A stretch of DNA of 48,521 nucleotides from Lachnospiraceae bacterium (GTDB lineage: Bacteria; Bacillota; Clostridia; Lachnospirales; Lachnospiraceae): the NCBI GenBank assembly GCA_017544835.1, contig JAFYDI010000045.1, positions 1-48,521 on the forward strand, written 5' to 3'. Within the stretch, counting starts at the first letter, position 1. Every line of letters starts with the position of its first letter. The notes under the pieces were generated by a model. It had not been told where the DNA came from, made no database searches, and saw nothing but the letters and a program-made list of their open reading frames with translations. Positions 25,923 through 34,134 of this stretch are shown in pieces. The translations under genes were made by a program, and so were the position numbers.

Positions 25923-27494
25923 GTGAAAAAGAAGCTTTTAGCCATACTACTTACGTGCGCGGTGCTACTGGCATCAGGCTGCGCGGATACAAAGAATACT
26001 GCGGGAGAAGACTTAGAGCCCATCACTTTTGACTGGTATGTTAACTACTCATGGTTTGTAACTTCATGGGGAGGTAATACCGTGTCTGACGCTATTACCA
26101 AGGAAACGGGGGTGTCGGTGAACTTTATTTCGCCGCCCGGCAATGAAGCGGAGAAACTTAATGCGCTTATAGCCTCCGACTCACTTCCCGACCTTATTAC
26201 CCTCGGATGGTGGGAGCCTCAGTACGGTGAGATAGTTGAAAGCGGTATGGTATACGCCCTCAATGAGCTTGCGGATAAGTATGACCCTTATTTCTACGAG
26301 GTTGCGGATGAGACGGTGAGAGATTGGTATACCTGGGCTGACGGCAATATTTACTGTTACCCCAACTCAAGCTTTACACCCAATGATCTTGCAACTCATG
26401 ACAATATAGCTTCCAACCAGACTTTCCTTGTAAGAAAGGATATTTACGAGGCAATCGGAAGCCCCGACATGACTACACCCGAGGGCTTTTATAAGGCAGT
26501 TAAAGACGCTTATTATAAGTTCCCGCAGGTAGGCGGAGAAGCGCTTATTCCTATAGGGGCGCATGTTTTTGACGATACAGGATGTGTTTCTTTTGACCAG
26601 TACTTACAGAACTTTCTTGCGATTCCTTACGAGAAGGACGGCAAGTACTACGACAGATACACGGACGAAGAATATATAAGATGGCTTAAGATGTTTAGAA
26701 AGCTTTCAAGCGAAGGCTATTTAAGCCCCGATGTGTTCGTAGACTCAAGGACACAGATGAGTGAGAAGATATCAAACGGCCGATACTTCTGCATGCTTTA
26801 TCAGCGCACCGACCTTGCGGATCAGCAAAAGCTTTTGTATGAAAAGAATCCGGACAGCATTTATATGGCTGTAGACGGTCCTAAGAATTCAAAAGGCGAC
26901 GACCCAGTGCTTCCTTCAAACGGTATTACCGGCTGGACGATAACGCTTATATCAAAGAACTGTAAAGACCCCGAGCGGGCGATTAAGTTTTTATCATATC
27001 TGCTTAGCGAAAAAGGGCAGAAACTTATATATCTTGGCGTTGAAGGCGAGACTTATACCGAGGAAAACGGTGTGGCAACACTTCTTCCGGAAGTTGAAAA
27101 AGTGCTTAATTCCGATCGTGAAGAATATAATGCATTATACGGTGCGGATGACACCTACTGGATGCTTCAGAATAATGTAATGCAGCTTAAATGGAAGCTG
27201 CCGCTTAAAGAACCCATGAAGCAGCTTGAAGAGTGGACATATCCATACACCGCATACCTTGGTCAGTATGAGGTGATGGTACCTAAGGACCCTGAACTTT
27301 TAAGCCTGTTTACCAAATGTGACAAGTTATGGAGCAAGACATTAAAAGAATTACTTCTTGCCGAGTCCGACGAAGCCTTTGATGCGATACTTGATAATTA
27401 TAAGGCTGAGCGAAAGGCCCTCGGCTATGACAAGGTTATGGCCGAAAAGACCAGACAGATGAAAGAAAACAAAGCCAGGTTAAAGATGGAGTAA
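25923..27494 (+). CDS. extracellular solute-binding lipoprotein coupled to a sensor kinase
   Basis: A 523-residue lipoprotein (lipobox ASGC, Cys20) of the LplA/YtcQ type family-1 binding proteins, with ITFDWYVNYSW near the mature start and LITLGWWEPQYGEIVESG. It starts with GTG at 25923 preceded by GAGGAGG. There is no permease next to it; instead its stop is followed with no spacing by the histidine kinase gene. That suggests it is a sensor partner, presenting ligand to the kinase's outside domain, rather than an import component. It could still donate ligand to the upstream permeases, which already have their own binding protein. Confidence 0.88.
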   Translation: MKKKLLAILLTCAVLLASGCADTKNTAGEDLEPITFDWYVNYSWFVTSWGGNTVSDAITKETGVSVNFISPPGNEAEKLNALIASDSLPDLITLGWWEPQYGEIVESGMVYALNELADKYDPYFYEVADETVRDWYTWADGNIYCYPNSSFTPNDLATHDNIASNQTFLVRKDIYEAIGSPDMTTPEGFYKAVKDAYYKFPQVGGEALIPIGAHVFDDTGCVSFDQYLQNFLAIPYEKDGKYYDRYTDEEYIRWLKMFRKLSSEGYLSPDVFVDSRTQMSEKISNGRYFCMLYQRTDLADQQKLLYEKNPDSIYMAVDGPKNSKGDDPVLPSNGITGWTITLISKNCKDPERAIKFLSYLLSEKGQKLIYLGVEGETYTEENGVATLLPEVEKVLNSDREEYNALYGADDTYWMLQNNVMQLKWKLPLKEPMKQLEEWTYPYTAYLGQYEVMVPKDPELLSLFTKCDKLWSKTLKELLLAESDEAFDAILDNYKAERKALGYDKVMAEKTRQMKENKARLKME

Positions 27495-29306
27495 ATGAAA
27501 AGAAGCAGATTTTTCTCGGGCTATAAACTGAATATTAAATTTACGGTCGTAATCATTATTACCATCGCAATTACCATGGCGGTGCTTGCCGGCGTATTAT
27601 TCTACGAACAGGAGCTAAACGTCGTCAATGAATCCAAATCCTACATGGAGCATAAAACCGAGCGTAATAAGAGTCAGATAGACACCTGTATAGACTCTAT
27701 CAATATGTCCACCCAGTTTTTTTTGGCGGATGAAGAGATGCTTAATGTGCTTAATGCCGCCAGTGAGGGGCGTACTCTCAATCTTGACGATATCGTAAGC
27801 TTTAAGGAGACGGACGTTAAAAACCTTGAAAGACTTGTAAGCAATAACCCCTTACTCTATGGGGTGCGCATATATGCCGCTAATGACACCGTATCTGAGG
27901 TCATGCCGGTTCTTTATAAAAGTTCCCGCATGAGTAACCTTGAGTGGGCCGAGAACGGAAAAACAGGCTGGGTATTCGGATACACCGACACGGCCTTCTC
28001 TGCACTTATTACAAGCCACAGAGAGAGTCTTGCGGGCCTTATAACCCCTATTACGGACTATAAGAACGGAGTAATAGGCACTATTGAGGCGGCAGTCAAT
28101 ATGAAGACCATGTTTCCCTCTCTTTATGAAGGAAAAGATACCGAATACGGTTTCTTTAAGACCGATGACGGCATGGTATATTACGACAGCGACAGAAACG
28201 ACGATGCCAAAGATGTCATGGAAATCCTGTCAGAAGAGTGTGATTGCGACAGCCGTGACAATTTTGTGGAATATATTAAGCATGGAAGCAAGAAATTTGT
28301 AGTTTCCGGCGTATACAGTAAGAAGCTTGGCGGCACGTTAATAAGCGTTTTTGACATCACTGCCAATATAAGACGTGTATACAACACCAGAAACTTTTTT
28401 GTAGGCGTAATGGTGCTTGTTTTGGTGCTTCTTGCCTTCATTATCGACTTTATAGTCAAAAGAATGCTAAGACAGTTCTACGTAATCTTAGAGAGCATGG
28501 AAAAAGTACGACAGGGTAACTTAAGCGTCCGTATCAAAGAAGAATCCTTTGATGAAATGGGAGAGCTTGGAAAGTCCCTTAATGATATGCTTGATAAGAT
28601 TGAGAAACTGATGAAAGAAAACATCGACAGAGAAGTCCTTGTTAAGAATTCGGAAATCAGAGCACTTCAGAATCAGATTAATGCGCACTTTATTTATAAT
28701 GTGCTTGAGTCTATAAAGATGATGGCGGAGATAGAGGAAAAATACGACATTTCCGATGCCATCACATCTCTTGGCAAGCTTCTTAGATACAGCATGAGAT
28801 GGGTGTCCGGTAACGTTACGGTCGGGCAGGAGCTTGAGTACATTCAAGACTATATGGCTCTTATTAATCTAAGATACGATTACCCGATTCACTTAGGGGT
28901 TAAGTTAGATGATTCGCTTCTTGAACTTGAGATTCCGAAGATGTCACTGCAGCCTCTTGTGGAGAACGCAATACTGCACGGCATAGAGCCGCTCGGAGTA
29001 GAGAATACCGTTTATATAAAGGGTCATATCGAAGGCGATGATTGCGTGATAGAAGTATCCGACAGCGGCAGAGGCATGTCCGAGGAAGAGATAGCAATTC
29101 TTCGCAAGCGTATCGAGAGCGAAATTGACGTAAACGGCGGCAAAGGAAACGGTATCGGCCTTAAGAACGTTAATGACAGAATTATAATGGCCTTCGGCAA
29201 GGAATACGGTCTTTCCATGTATTCCAAGCAGGGCTTATACACAAAGGCGGTAGTCAAGATTCCCGCCAAAAGAAACCGAAGTATGAATGTCGGAGGTTTA
29301 AAGTGA
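27495..29306 (+). CDS. YesM-type sensor histidine kinase
   Basis: A 603-residue membrane kinase. TM1 at about 16-36, extracytoplasmic sensor domain (dCache-like) 40-295, TM2 about 301-322, HAMP 323-375, then a His_kinase domain with the phosphoacceptor in ALQNQINAHFIYNVLESIK (His398) and an HATPase domain with LVENAILHG, DSGRG and GNGIGLKN. The usual Pro before the His is Ala here, otherwise canonical. It starts one base after the binding-protein stop and overlaps the response regulator gene by four bases. Together they should sense sugar outside and switch on the nearby glucan genes. Confidence 0.93.
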   Translation: MKRSRFFSGYKLNIKFTVVIIITIAITMAVLAGVLFYEQELNVVNESKSYMEHKTERNKSQIDTCIDSINMSTQFFLADEEMLNVLNAASEGRTLNLDDIVSFKETDVKNLERLVSNNPLLYGVRIYAANDTVSEVMPVLYKSSRMSNLEWAENGKTGWVFGYTDTAFSALITSHRESLAGLITPITDYKNGVIGTIEAAVNMKTMFPSLYEGKDTEYGFFKTDDGMVYYDSDRNDDAKDVMEILSEECDCDSRDNFVEYIKHGSKKFVVSGVYSKKLGGTLISVFDITANIRRVYNTRNFFVGVMVLVLVLLAFIIDFIVKRMLRQFYVILESMEKVRQGNLSVRIKEESFDEMGELGKSLNDMLDKIEKLMKENIDREVLVKNSEIRALQNQINAHFIYNVLESIKMMAEIEEKYDISDAITSLGKLLRYSMRWVSGNVTVGQELEYIQDYMALINLRYDYPIHLGVKLDDSLLELEIPKMSLQPLVENAILHGIEPLGVENTVYIKGHIEGDDCVIEVSDSGRGMSEEEIAILRKRIESEIDVNGGKGNGIGLKNVNDRIIMAFGKEYGLSMYSKQGLYTKAVVKIPAKRNRSMNVGGLK

Positions 29307-30757
29307 AAAGCGTACTCATAGTTGAAGACGAAAAAATGATAAGACGCGGTATATGCACCATGGTGGAGCGTAGCGGCGTACCGGTCGAAATGATTATGGA
29401 ATGCCAAAACGGCGAGCTTGCATGGGAGATACTTAAGGACAAGGAAGTGGACGTAATGTTTACCGACATTCGTATGCCCAAAATGGACGGTATCGAACTT
29501 GTACGTCTTGCCAACACCCTTCCAAAGCCTCCGCTTATGGTGGCCATCAGCGGTTACGATGATTTTTCTTATGCCGTAGAGATGCTTAGAAGCGGTGTAA
29601 GAGAGTACATCTTAAAGCCTGTGGAGCGAGATAAGATAGCAGGCATTTTAAAGACTCTTAACGAAGAGATAGAGGGTAAGAACCTTCGAAGCATGAAGGA
29701 TAAGGACTTCGGCCTCAAGGAGGTAAGACAGTTGGTTGAAAGACCCGCCATTGAAGAAGCCCGCATTCAGGAAATCGCGGAAAGATACAGCGAGATATTT
29801 GTGGCAGAGCCCTACAGAGTAGTGGTAGCGCCTTCAGGCAGCGTCAAAGACGTTATCGACGGAATACTCTTTGAGGATATTAACGCCTCCGATGTGCTTG
29901 TGCTTGAAGAACCCTGCGAGTTTGACGAAGACCGTTTTGAAGAGCTTCGCGCGGGCGCCTCGGGTGTACACAAAGGCCTTATTGAATTAAGAAAAGCGTA
30001 CAAAGAGGCCCTTGAGCACAGAAAGCTTGCTTTTGTGACAGGTCACGCAGTCAAGGACGATACGGAGGTCAAAGAAGCCCCGGAGCCTTTACGCGTGCAG
30101 GCAAAGCGCCTTGTGGAAGAAGCGGCCTTAATGCAGAGACTTCAGCTTGTAGGCACCAAGCGTGAAGACGAACTTGACGAGCAGTGGGGGAAGCTCTTTA
30201 CCGAGACCAAGCGCGGTAACCTGTGCTTCGAAGATTTTGAGGCGGCATTAATCGATTTTATTGATAACGTAAAGAAGATATACAAAAACAGCGTGACAGA
30301 AGAGGCGGAAGAAGATCTTGCGGTGCTTAGAGATATTCTTTCTTTTGCCGACATCGATGAGTACAGAGAAGCCCTCATGGAGTGGATTATGAAGCTTCGC
30401 GGCCTTATTCTTCAAAGCGACGATTCCGAAGGGAAAAAGAAACTCAAAGCCGCCGTCGAGTATGTTGAACAAAACTACATGAAGGACTTAAACATGGCGG
30501 TTGTGTCCAACTACATATCCATGAACTACTCCATGCTTTCGTACCTTTTTAAGCAGTATACGGGCACGAATTTTGTAAATTACTTAAAGGGCATCCGTAT
30601 CAAAGAAGCCAAGAAGTTGTTAAGCGAAACCGATATGAAGATTATTGAGGTGAGTCGTGCGGTGGGATACGATAACGAGAAGCATTTCATGAAGACCTTT
30701 AAGGCGGAATGCGGCGTTTCTCCCGGGGAATATCGCAAAAATATGCAAAGACAGTAA
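29303..30757 (+). CDS. YesN-type response regulator with AraC DNA-binding domain
   Basis: A 484-residue regulator. The receiver domain (1-120) has Asp9/Glu10, phosphoacceptor Asp55 in VMFTDIRMPKMDG and Lys105 in YILKPVERD. A long middle linker (about 120-380) is helical, as in YesN proteins. The C-terminal AraC domain (about 385-484) has two helix-turn-helix units, the second with EVSRAVGYDNEKHFMKTFK. GTG start at 29303, GGAGG upstream, overlapping the kinase stop. Likely targets are the transporter and phosphorylase promoters in this locus, inferred from gene order. Confidence 0.93.
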   Translation: MKSVLIVEDEKMIRRGICTMVERSGVPVEMIMECQNGELAWEILKDKEVDVMFTDIRMPKMDGIELVRLANTLPKPPLMVAISGYDDFSYAVEMLRSGVREYILKPVERDKIAGILKTLNEEIEGKNLRSMKDKDFGLKEVRQLVERPAIEEARIQEIAERYSEIFVAEPYRVVVAPSGSVKDVIDGILFEDINASDVLVLEEPCEFDEDRFEELRAGASGVHKGLIELRKAYKEALEHRKLAFVTGHAVKDDTEVKEAPEPLRVQAKRLVEEAALMQRLQLVGTKREDELDEQWGKLFTETKRGNLCFEDFEAALIDFIDNVKKIYKNSVTEEAEEDLAVLRDILSFADIDEYREALMEWIMKLRGLILQSDDSEGKKKLKAAVEYVEQNYMKDLNMAVVSNYISMNYSMLSYLFKQYTGTNFVNYLKGIRIKEAKKLLSETDMKIIEVSRAVGYDNEKHFMKTFKAECGVSPGEYRKNMQRQ

Positions 30758-30764
30758 ATTTTTC

Positions 30765-30792
30765 TTGTTTTATCGTCCTAAAGTGGTAACAT
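30765..30792 (+). promoter_or_regulatory. promoter of the second EamA gene
   Basis: -35 TTGTTT (30765-30770), 16-base spacer, -10 TAACAT (30787-30792). AAAGGGGAG (30802-30810) follows for the ATG at 30818. Confidence 0.5.
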
Positions 30793-30817
30793 ATTGAGAA
30801 AAAAGGGGAGAACCGCT

Positions 30818-31696
30818 ATGGGCGAAGTTAAGTTAAAATCCAATCATGTAAAGGGAATCCTGTGCATTTTGCTTGCTGCGCTCGGATTCTCTTTTATGAC
30901 GTTTTTCGTACGTATATCGGGCGATTTGCCGACTATGCAGAAGGCGTTTTTCAGGAATGCCGTGGCAGCAGTCGTGGCAACGGTGATTCTGCTTCGCTCG
31001 CCCGACAAGTTTAAGATTCAAAAGACGAGCTACGGAGATATTGCGCTTCGCTGTATATTCGGTACCAGCGGACTTATCTGCAATTTCTATGCCATTGACA
31101 GACTCGGCATTGCCGATGCCAATATGCTTAATAAATTATCACCTTTTTTTGCCATACTGATTTCGATTCCCGTACTTAAGGAAGTGCCGAAGGTAAGGGA
31201 TATAGTGGCAACGGTTATTGCCTTTGTGGGCGCGCTTTTCATCATAAGACCCGGCGGAGATATGTCGGTGGTGCCTGCGCTTATAGGACTCTACGGAGGC
31301 TTCGGAGCAGGTACGGCTTATGTATTCGTGCGAAGACTCGGGGGCAAGGGTGAGAGAACGCCTGTCATAGTATTTTGTTTTTCCGCTTTCTCGTGTCTTG
31401 TTACGGCGCCATTTCTGATTATGGACTTTCATCCCATGGCGGGATGGCAGTGGCTGTGTCTTATCATGGCGGGTGTATCGGCTTCCCTCGGACAGTTCGC
31501 GATTACCACCGCTTACAAATTCGCACCGGCCAAGGAAATCTCGGTGTTCGATTATACGCAGGTTATTTTTGCGGCAATTCTCGGCATGATATTCCTGTCC
31601 GAAACGCCCTCATATCTTAGTGTTATCGGCTATGTAATCATCATCGGAACCGCGGTTATAAGGTGGTATTTAACGCTTAAAAGAGAGCGCGGTTAA
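30818..31696 (+). CDS. EamA family (DMT superfamily) transporter
   Basis: A 292-residue membrane protein with ten predicted helices in two EamA repeats: ILCILLAALGFSFMTFFVRI opens repeat one, and VFDYTQVIFAAILGMIFLSE with PSYLSVIGYVIIIGTAVI closes repeat two. Substrate unknown. The ATG at 30818 is chosen over an upstream in-frame TTG at 30794 because of the well-placed AAAGGGGAG. Only distantly similar to the EamA gene at 14515. Has its own promoter, so it is probably outside the glucan regulon. Confidence 0.88.
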   Translation: MGEVKLKSNHVKGILCILLAALGFSFMTFFVRISGDLPTMQKAFFRNAVAAVVATVILLRSPDKFKIQKTSYGDIALRCIFGTSGLICNFYAIDRLGIADANMLNKLSPFFAILISIPVLKEVPKVRDIVATVIAFVGALFIIRPGGDMSVVPALIGLYGGFGAGTAYVFVRRLGGKGERTPVIVFCFSAFSCLVTAPFLIMDFHPMAGWQWLCLIMAGVSASLGQFAITTAYKFAPAKEISVFDYTQVIFAAILGMIFLSETPSYLSVIGYVIIIGTAVIRWYLTLKRERG

Positions 31697-31708
31697 TAAT
31701 CCGTTTCG

Positions 31709-31754
31709 CCCTACGCGTACGATGAAAGTACGAAGGAATGTTTCCTGAGTAGGG
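31709..31754 (+). ncRNA. candidate three-way-junction RNA element
   Basis: Three exact helices fit together: P1 CCCTAC (31709-31714) with GTAGGG (31749-31754); P2 CGTAC (31716-31720) with GTACG (31728-31732), loop GATGAAA; P3 AGGAA (31734-31738) with TTCCT (31742-31746), loop TGT. A separate hairpin follows at 31774. The layout, junction then terminator-like hairpin then gene, is that of a riboswitch or leader RNA, but no known class matches. It could equally be part of the 3' UTR of the EamA gene. Confidence 0.4.
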
Positions 31755-31773
31755 GATATAGATAAATATACAG

Positions 31774-31800
31774 GTGCAGGCTAAACGGCCTGCACTCTTT
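31774..31800 (+). terminator. perfect hairpin upstream of the 31836 gene
   Basis: GTGCAGGC (31774-31781) pairs exactly with GCCTGCAC (31788-31795), loop TAAACG, then TCTTTACTCTT. A moderate terminator for EamA or the switching hairpin of the preceding RNA. Confidence 0.6.
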
Positions 31801-31835
31801 ACTCTTAGGCATTGATATGCGGAAAGGAGTCCGAT

Positions 31836-32456
31836 ATGTCACTTGATATTTCATCTGTAACACAGAGCGTGAGCACAGCGCAGACTGCCGCAACCACAGC
31901 AGTTCAAAAGACAAGCGAAGTTAAGACAGAGAAAGCTGCCGAGACCGTCAAGGAAGACGTTGGTGCGGTTTATGAAAAAGGACAGGAACAGGGCAAAGGC
32001 CTTTACTCCATCAACAAAATGAGCAAAGAAGACAGAGCGGCTCTTGTAAATCAGCTTAAAGCCGATGACGAGAAGCGTCAGGCACAGCTCCTCGATCTTG
32101 TACAAAAGACCTTAAGCGGTCAGGTAAGCGCTTACGGCAAGGCAACCGGCGACGATATGTGGAAGTTCCTTGCAAGCGGCAAGTTTACCGTAGACTCGGC
32201 CACCAAGGCTCAGGCGCAGGAGGATATTTCCGAAGACGGCTACTGGGGCGTTAAACAGACGTCTCAAAGACTTTTTGATTTCGCATCCGCTCTTGCGGGC
32301 GATGATGTGGAGAAGATGAAGTCCATGCAGGAAGCCATCGAGAAGGGATACAAGCAGGCGGAAAAGACCTGGGGCAAAGAACTTCCCGAAATCAGCAAGA
32401 ACACTCTTGATGCCACCAATAAGCTTTTTGAAGATTATTATGCATCCAAGCAGTAA
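31836..32456 (+). CDS. flagellum-associated-type Lachnospiraceae protein of unknown function
   Basis: A 206-residue soluble protein without signal peptide. The first 60 residues are low-complexity (Ser/Thr/Ala/Lys); the C-terminal half has a conserved-looking block with SEDGYWGVKQTSQRLFDFAS followed by a helical stretch ending ELPEISKNTLDATNKLFEDY. I recall similar blocks in proteins encoded near flagellar genes of motile Lachnospiraceae, but not a named family, so the link is tentative. A chemoreceptor gene in the same window (42726) shows the organism is probably chemotactic. AAGGAG lies upstream of the ATG at 31836. Confidence 0.65.
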   Translation: MSLDISSVTQSVSTAQTAATTAVQKTSEVKTEKAAETVKEDVGAVYEKGQEQGKGLYSINKMSKEDRAALVNQLKADDEKRQAQLLDLVQKTLSGQVSAYGKATGDDMWKFLASGKFTVDSATKAQAQEDISEDGYWGVKQTSQRLFDFASALAGDDVEKMKSMQEAIEKGYKQAEKTWGKELPEISKNTLDATNKLFEDYYASKQ

Positions 32457-32471
32457 GAAACATCGTAATTA

Positions 32472-32502
32472 AGGGCGGCGGATTGCATCCGGCGCCCCTT
32501 TT
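32472..32502 (+). terminator. intrinsic terminator
   Basis: GGGCG-G-CGGAT pairs with ATCCG-G-CGCCC (one G/G mismatch) around TGC, followed by TTTT. Ends the 31836 gene. Confidence 0.8.
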
Positions 32503-32552
32503 ATGTTTATATGCACAAATATTCATATGAAAATCGCGATATTCTTGTTCGA

Positions 32553-32588
32553 GTTAGCAATTGCTAACCAGAGGCCTTGTGCTACAAT
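32553..32588 (+). promoter_or_regulatory. ZIP promoter with perfect 16-bp palindromic operator
   Basis: GTTAGCAATTGCTAAC (32553-32568) is an exact palindrome whose right half is the -35 TTGCTA (32561-32566); the -10 TACAAT (32583-32588) follows after 16 bases. A repressor bound there would directly hide the -35. DtxR/MntR/IdeR-type metal repressors bind sites of this general kind (TTAG...CTAA), so metal control of the ZIP gene is likely. Confidence 0.7.
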
Positions 32589-32635
32589 CAAGGCGAAGAG
32601 GGAAAGAATAGCTAATTAAGAAAGGAGCAGCTATT

Positions 32636-33430
32636 ATGAGTGCTATATTTACCAAAGAAGTATTACTGGGACTATTGATTCCCTTTGTCGGAACTACTGC
32701 AGGTTCCGCATGTGTTCTTTTTATGAAAAAGGATCTGGGCAGGCTTGTTCAGAAGGCGCTTTCGGGTTTTGCGGCAGGCGTAATGGTGGCAGCTTCAATA
32801 TGGAGCTTGCTTATCCCTGCGATGGAGCAGTCGGAGCACCTTGATAAGTGGGCATTTGCACCGGCAGCTGCGGGATTCTGGGGAGGAGTGTTATTCCTTC
32901 TTTTGCTCGATACGGTTATTCCTCACTTGCACTTAAATGCCGAGGAAGCAGAGGGCCCCAAGAGCAGACTTGCGCGTACCACAATGATGGTGCTTGCGGT
33001 GACGCTTCACAATATTCCTGAAGGAATGGCAGTGGGTGTTGTATTTGCGGGACTTATTTCACATTCGGCCGAGATTACGGCGGGCGGAGCAATGGCGTTA
33101 GCTATAGGTATTGCAATCCAGAACTTTCCGGAAGGTGCGATTATTTCCATGCCTCTTCACGCTGAGGGCAAAAGCAAGTTTGGTGCCTTCATGGATGGTA
33201 TGTTGTCGGGCGCGGTAGAGCCTATATTTGGAGCAATTACGGTGTTGGCAGTCGGATTTATAGTTCCGGCTATGCCGTTCTTACTTTCTTTTGCCGCCGG
33301 TGCAATGATGTATGTGGTGGTTGAAGAACTTATTCCCGAGATGTCGGAAGGCGAGCATTCCAATATAGGTGTTGTGATGTTTGCAGTCGGATTTACGGTT
33401 ATGATGGCGCTTGATGTGGCGCTCGGATAA
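32636..33430 (+). CDS. ZIP family divalent metal transporter (GufA type)
   Basis: A 264-residue membrane protein with eight predicted helices. The metal-binding helices carry the ZIP motifs HNIPEGMAVG (about residues 125-134) and QNFPEGAIIS (about 161-170), with Glu178-type residues after. A His-rich loop (HLHL at about 99) precedes helix IV. It would carry Zn, Fe or Mn into the cytoplasm. AAAGGAGC ribosome site. The palindrome in its promoter suggests repression when metal is plentiful. Which metal cannot be told from sequence alone. Confidence 0.92.
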   Translation: MSAIFTKEVLLGLLIPFVGTTAGSACVLFMKKDLGRLVQKALSGFAAGVMVAASIWSLLIPAMEQSEHLDKWAFAPAAAGFWGGVLFLLLLDTVIPHLHLNAEEAEGPKSRLARTTMMVLAVTLHNIPEGMAVGVVFAGLISHSAEITAGGAMALAIGIAIQNFPEGAIISMPLHAEGKSKFGAFMDGMLSGAVEPIFGAITVLAVGFIVPAMPFLLSFAAGAMMYVVVEELIPEMSEGEHSNIGVVMFAVGFTVMMALDVALG

Positions 33431-33459
33431 TTGACAGAGGGTCACAATTAGAGTAAATT
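33431..33459 (+). promoter_or_regulatory. promoter of the GlsB/YeaQ gene
   Basis: Consensus -35 TTGACA (33431-33436) immediately after the ZIP stop, 17-base spacer, -10 TAAATT (33454-33459). Confidence 0.65.
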
Positions 33460-33494
33460 ATATGTTGAAATAAAGAACAGGGGAGGAATCATTT

Positions 33495-33731
33495 ATGAAT
33501 TTTGTGATTACCATTTTGTGCGGAGCATTATCAGGATACCTGGCAGGTATGATTATGGGAAGCGGCGGTTCATGGCTTCGTAACATCATTCTTGGCCTTG
33601 TAGGCGGCGTTGTAGGTTCGATTCTTCTTGGAATCATCGGAATCGGCGCTAAGGGACTTATCGGCGGAATTGTTGTTGCCGTATTTGGTTCCTGCATACT
33701 TATCTGGCTTTCCAGAAAGATTTTTAAGTAA
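33495..33731 (+). CDS. GlsB/YeaQ/YmgE family small membrane protein
   Basis: A 78-residue, very hydrophobic protein with three helices and Gly-rich turns (SGYLAGMIMGSGGSWLRNII, then GLVGGVVGSILLGIIGI), the pattern of the family once called transglycosylase-associated proteins. Members are often general-stress genes. Exact role unknown. GGGGAGG lies upstream of the ATG and a hairpin terminator follows, so it is a single-gene unit. Confidence 0.88.
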   Translation: MNFVITILCGALSGYLAGMIMGSGGSWLRNIILGLVGGVVGSILLGIIGIGAKGLIGGIVVAVFGSCILIWLSRKIFK

Positions 33732-33742
33732 GACATAAGACG

Positions 33743-33772
33743 AAGAGAGGCGATAAGCCCCTCTTTGTTTTT
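33743..33772 (+). terminator. intrinsic terminator
   Basis: AAGAG-A-GG pairs with CC-C-CTCTT (one mismatch) around CGATAAGC, followed by TTTGTTTTT. Confidence 0.7.
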
Positions 33773-33791
33773 GATAAAGGAGGACATTCAA

Positions 33792-34085
33792 ATGGCAGAC
33801 TTTACCAATATCGATGCCGAAGACGATCAGTTTGCGTATCGTTATGACACACAGCTTCTTATTGACAGAAGAGACGAAGATTTAGACGAGGACGAAATCG
33901 CAGATTACATTACCGAGCACTTTGAAGGCAACAGCCTCATTGCGGCTGGTGACGAAGACCTTATCAAGATTCATTTCCATACCAACGAGCCCTGGAAAGT
34001 ACTTGAGTACTGCAACACCATCGGCGAGATTTACGATATCGTCGTAGAAGACATGATTCGTCAGTCAAACGGCTTAAAAGGCTAA
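33792..34085 (+). CDS. stand-alone FakA-middle-like (DAK2/YloV-type) domain protein
   Basis: A 97-residue acidic protein. Its core, AYRYDTQLLIDRRDEDLDED followed by EIADYITEHF, SLIAAGDEDLIKIHFHTNEPWK and VLEYCNTIGEIYDIVVEDM, reads like the middle domain of FakA/YloV, the fatty-acid kinase that pairs with DegV-type FakB proteins. In FakA this domain sits between kinase and C-terminal domains; here it is alone and lacks the Cys found near the start of the usual GYCTE motif (Tyr-Asp instead). It may act as a binding or regulatory piece. AAAGGAGG precedes the ATG at 33792. The family link is from recall of motif pattern. Confidence 0.65.
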   Translation: MADFTNIDAEDDQFAYRYDTQLLIDRRDEDLDEDEIADYITEHFEGNSLIAAGDEDLIKIHFHTNEPWKVLEYCNTIGEIYDIVVEDMIRQSNGLKG

Positions 34086-34089
34086 ACTA

Positions 34090-34112
34090 AGGGCCGGCGC
34101 TTGCGCCGGCTC
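34090..34112 (+). terminator. GC-rich hairpin
   Basis: GGGCCGGCGC pairs with GCGCCGGCTC across a TT turn with one wobble; the T tract is missing, so a stabilising or weak terminator element. Confidence 0.5.
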
Positions 34113-34134
34113 TGCGTATATTTGGGAGGTACAT

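Noticed and set aside
31709-31754. Glutamine (glnA) riboswitch
   Set aside because: CGAAGGAA at 31731-31738 echoes the glnA consensus, but there is no room for its P2 helix and the GAAGTAGG core is missing.
31709-31754. Hammerhead ribozyme
   Set aside because: The three-way junction is there, but neither CUGANGA nor the GAAA core sits at the junction.
31829-31838. Sigma-28 -10 element (CCGATAT) before the 31836 gene
   Set aside because: The match contains the start codon itself, so it cannot be its promoter.
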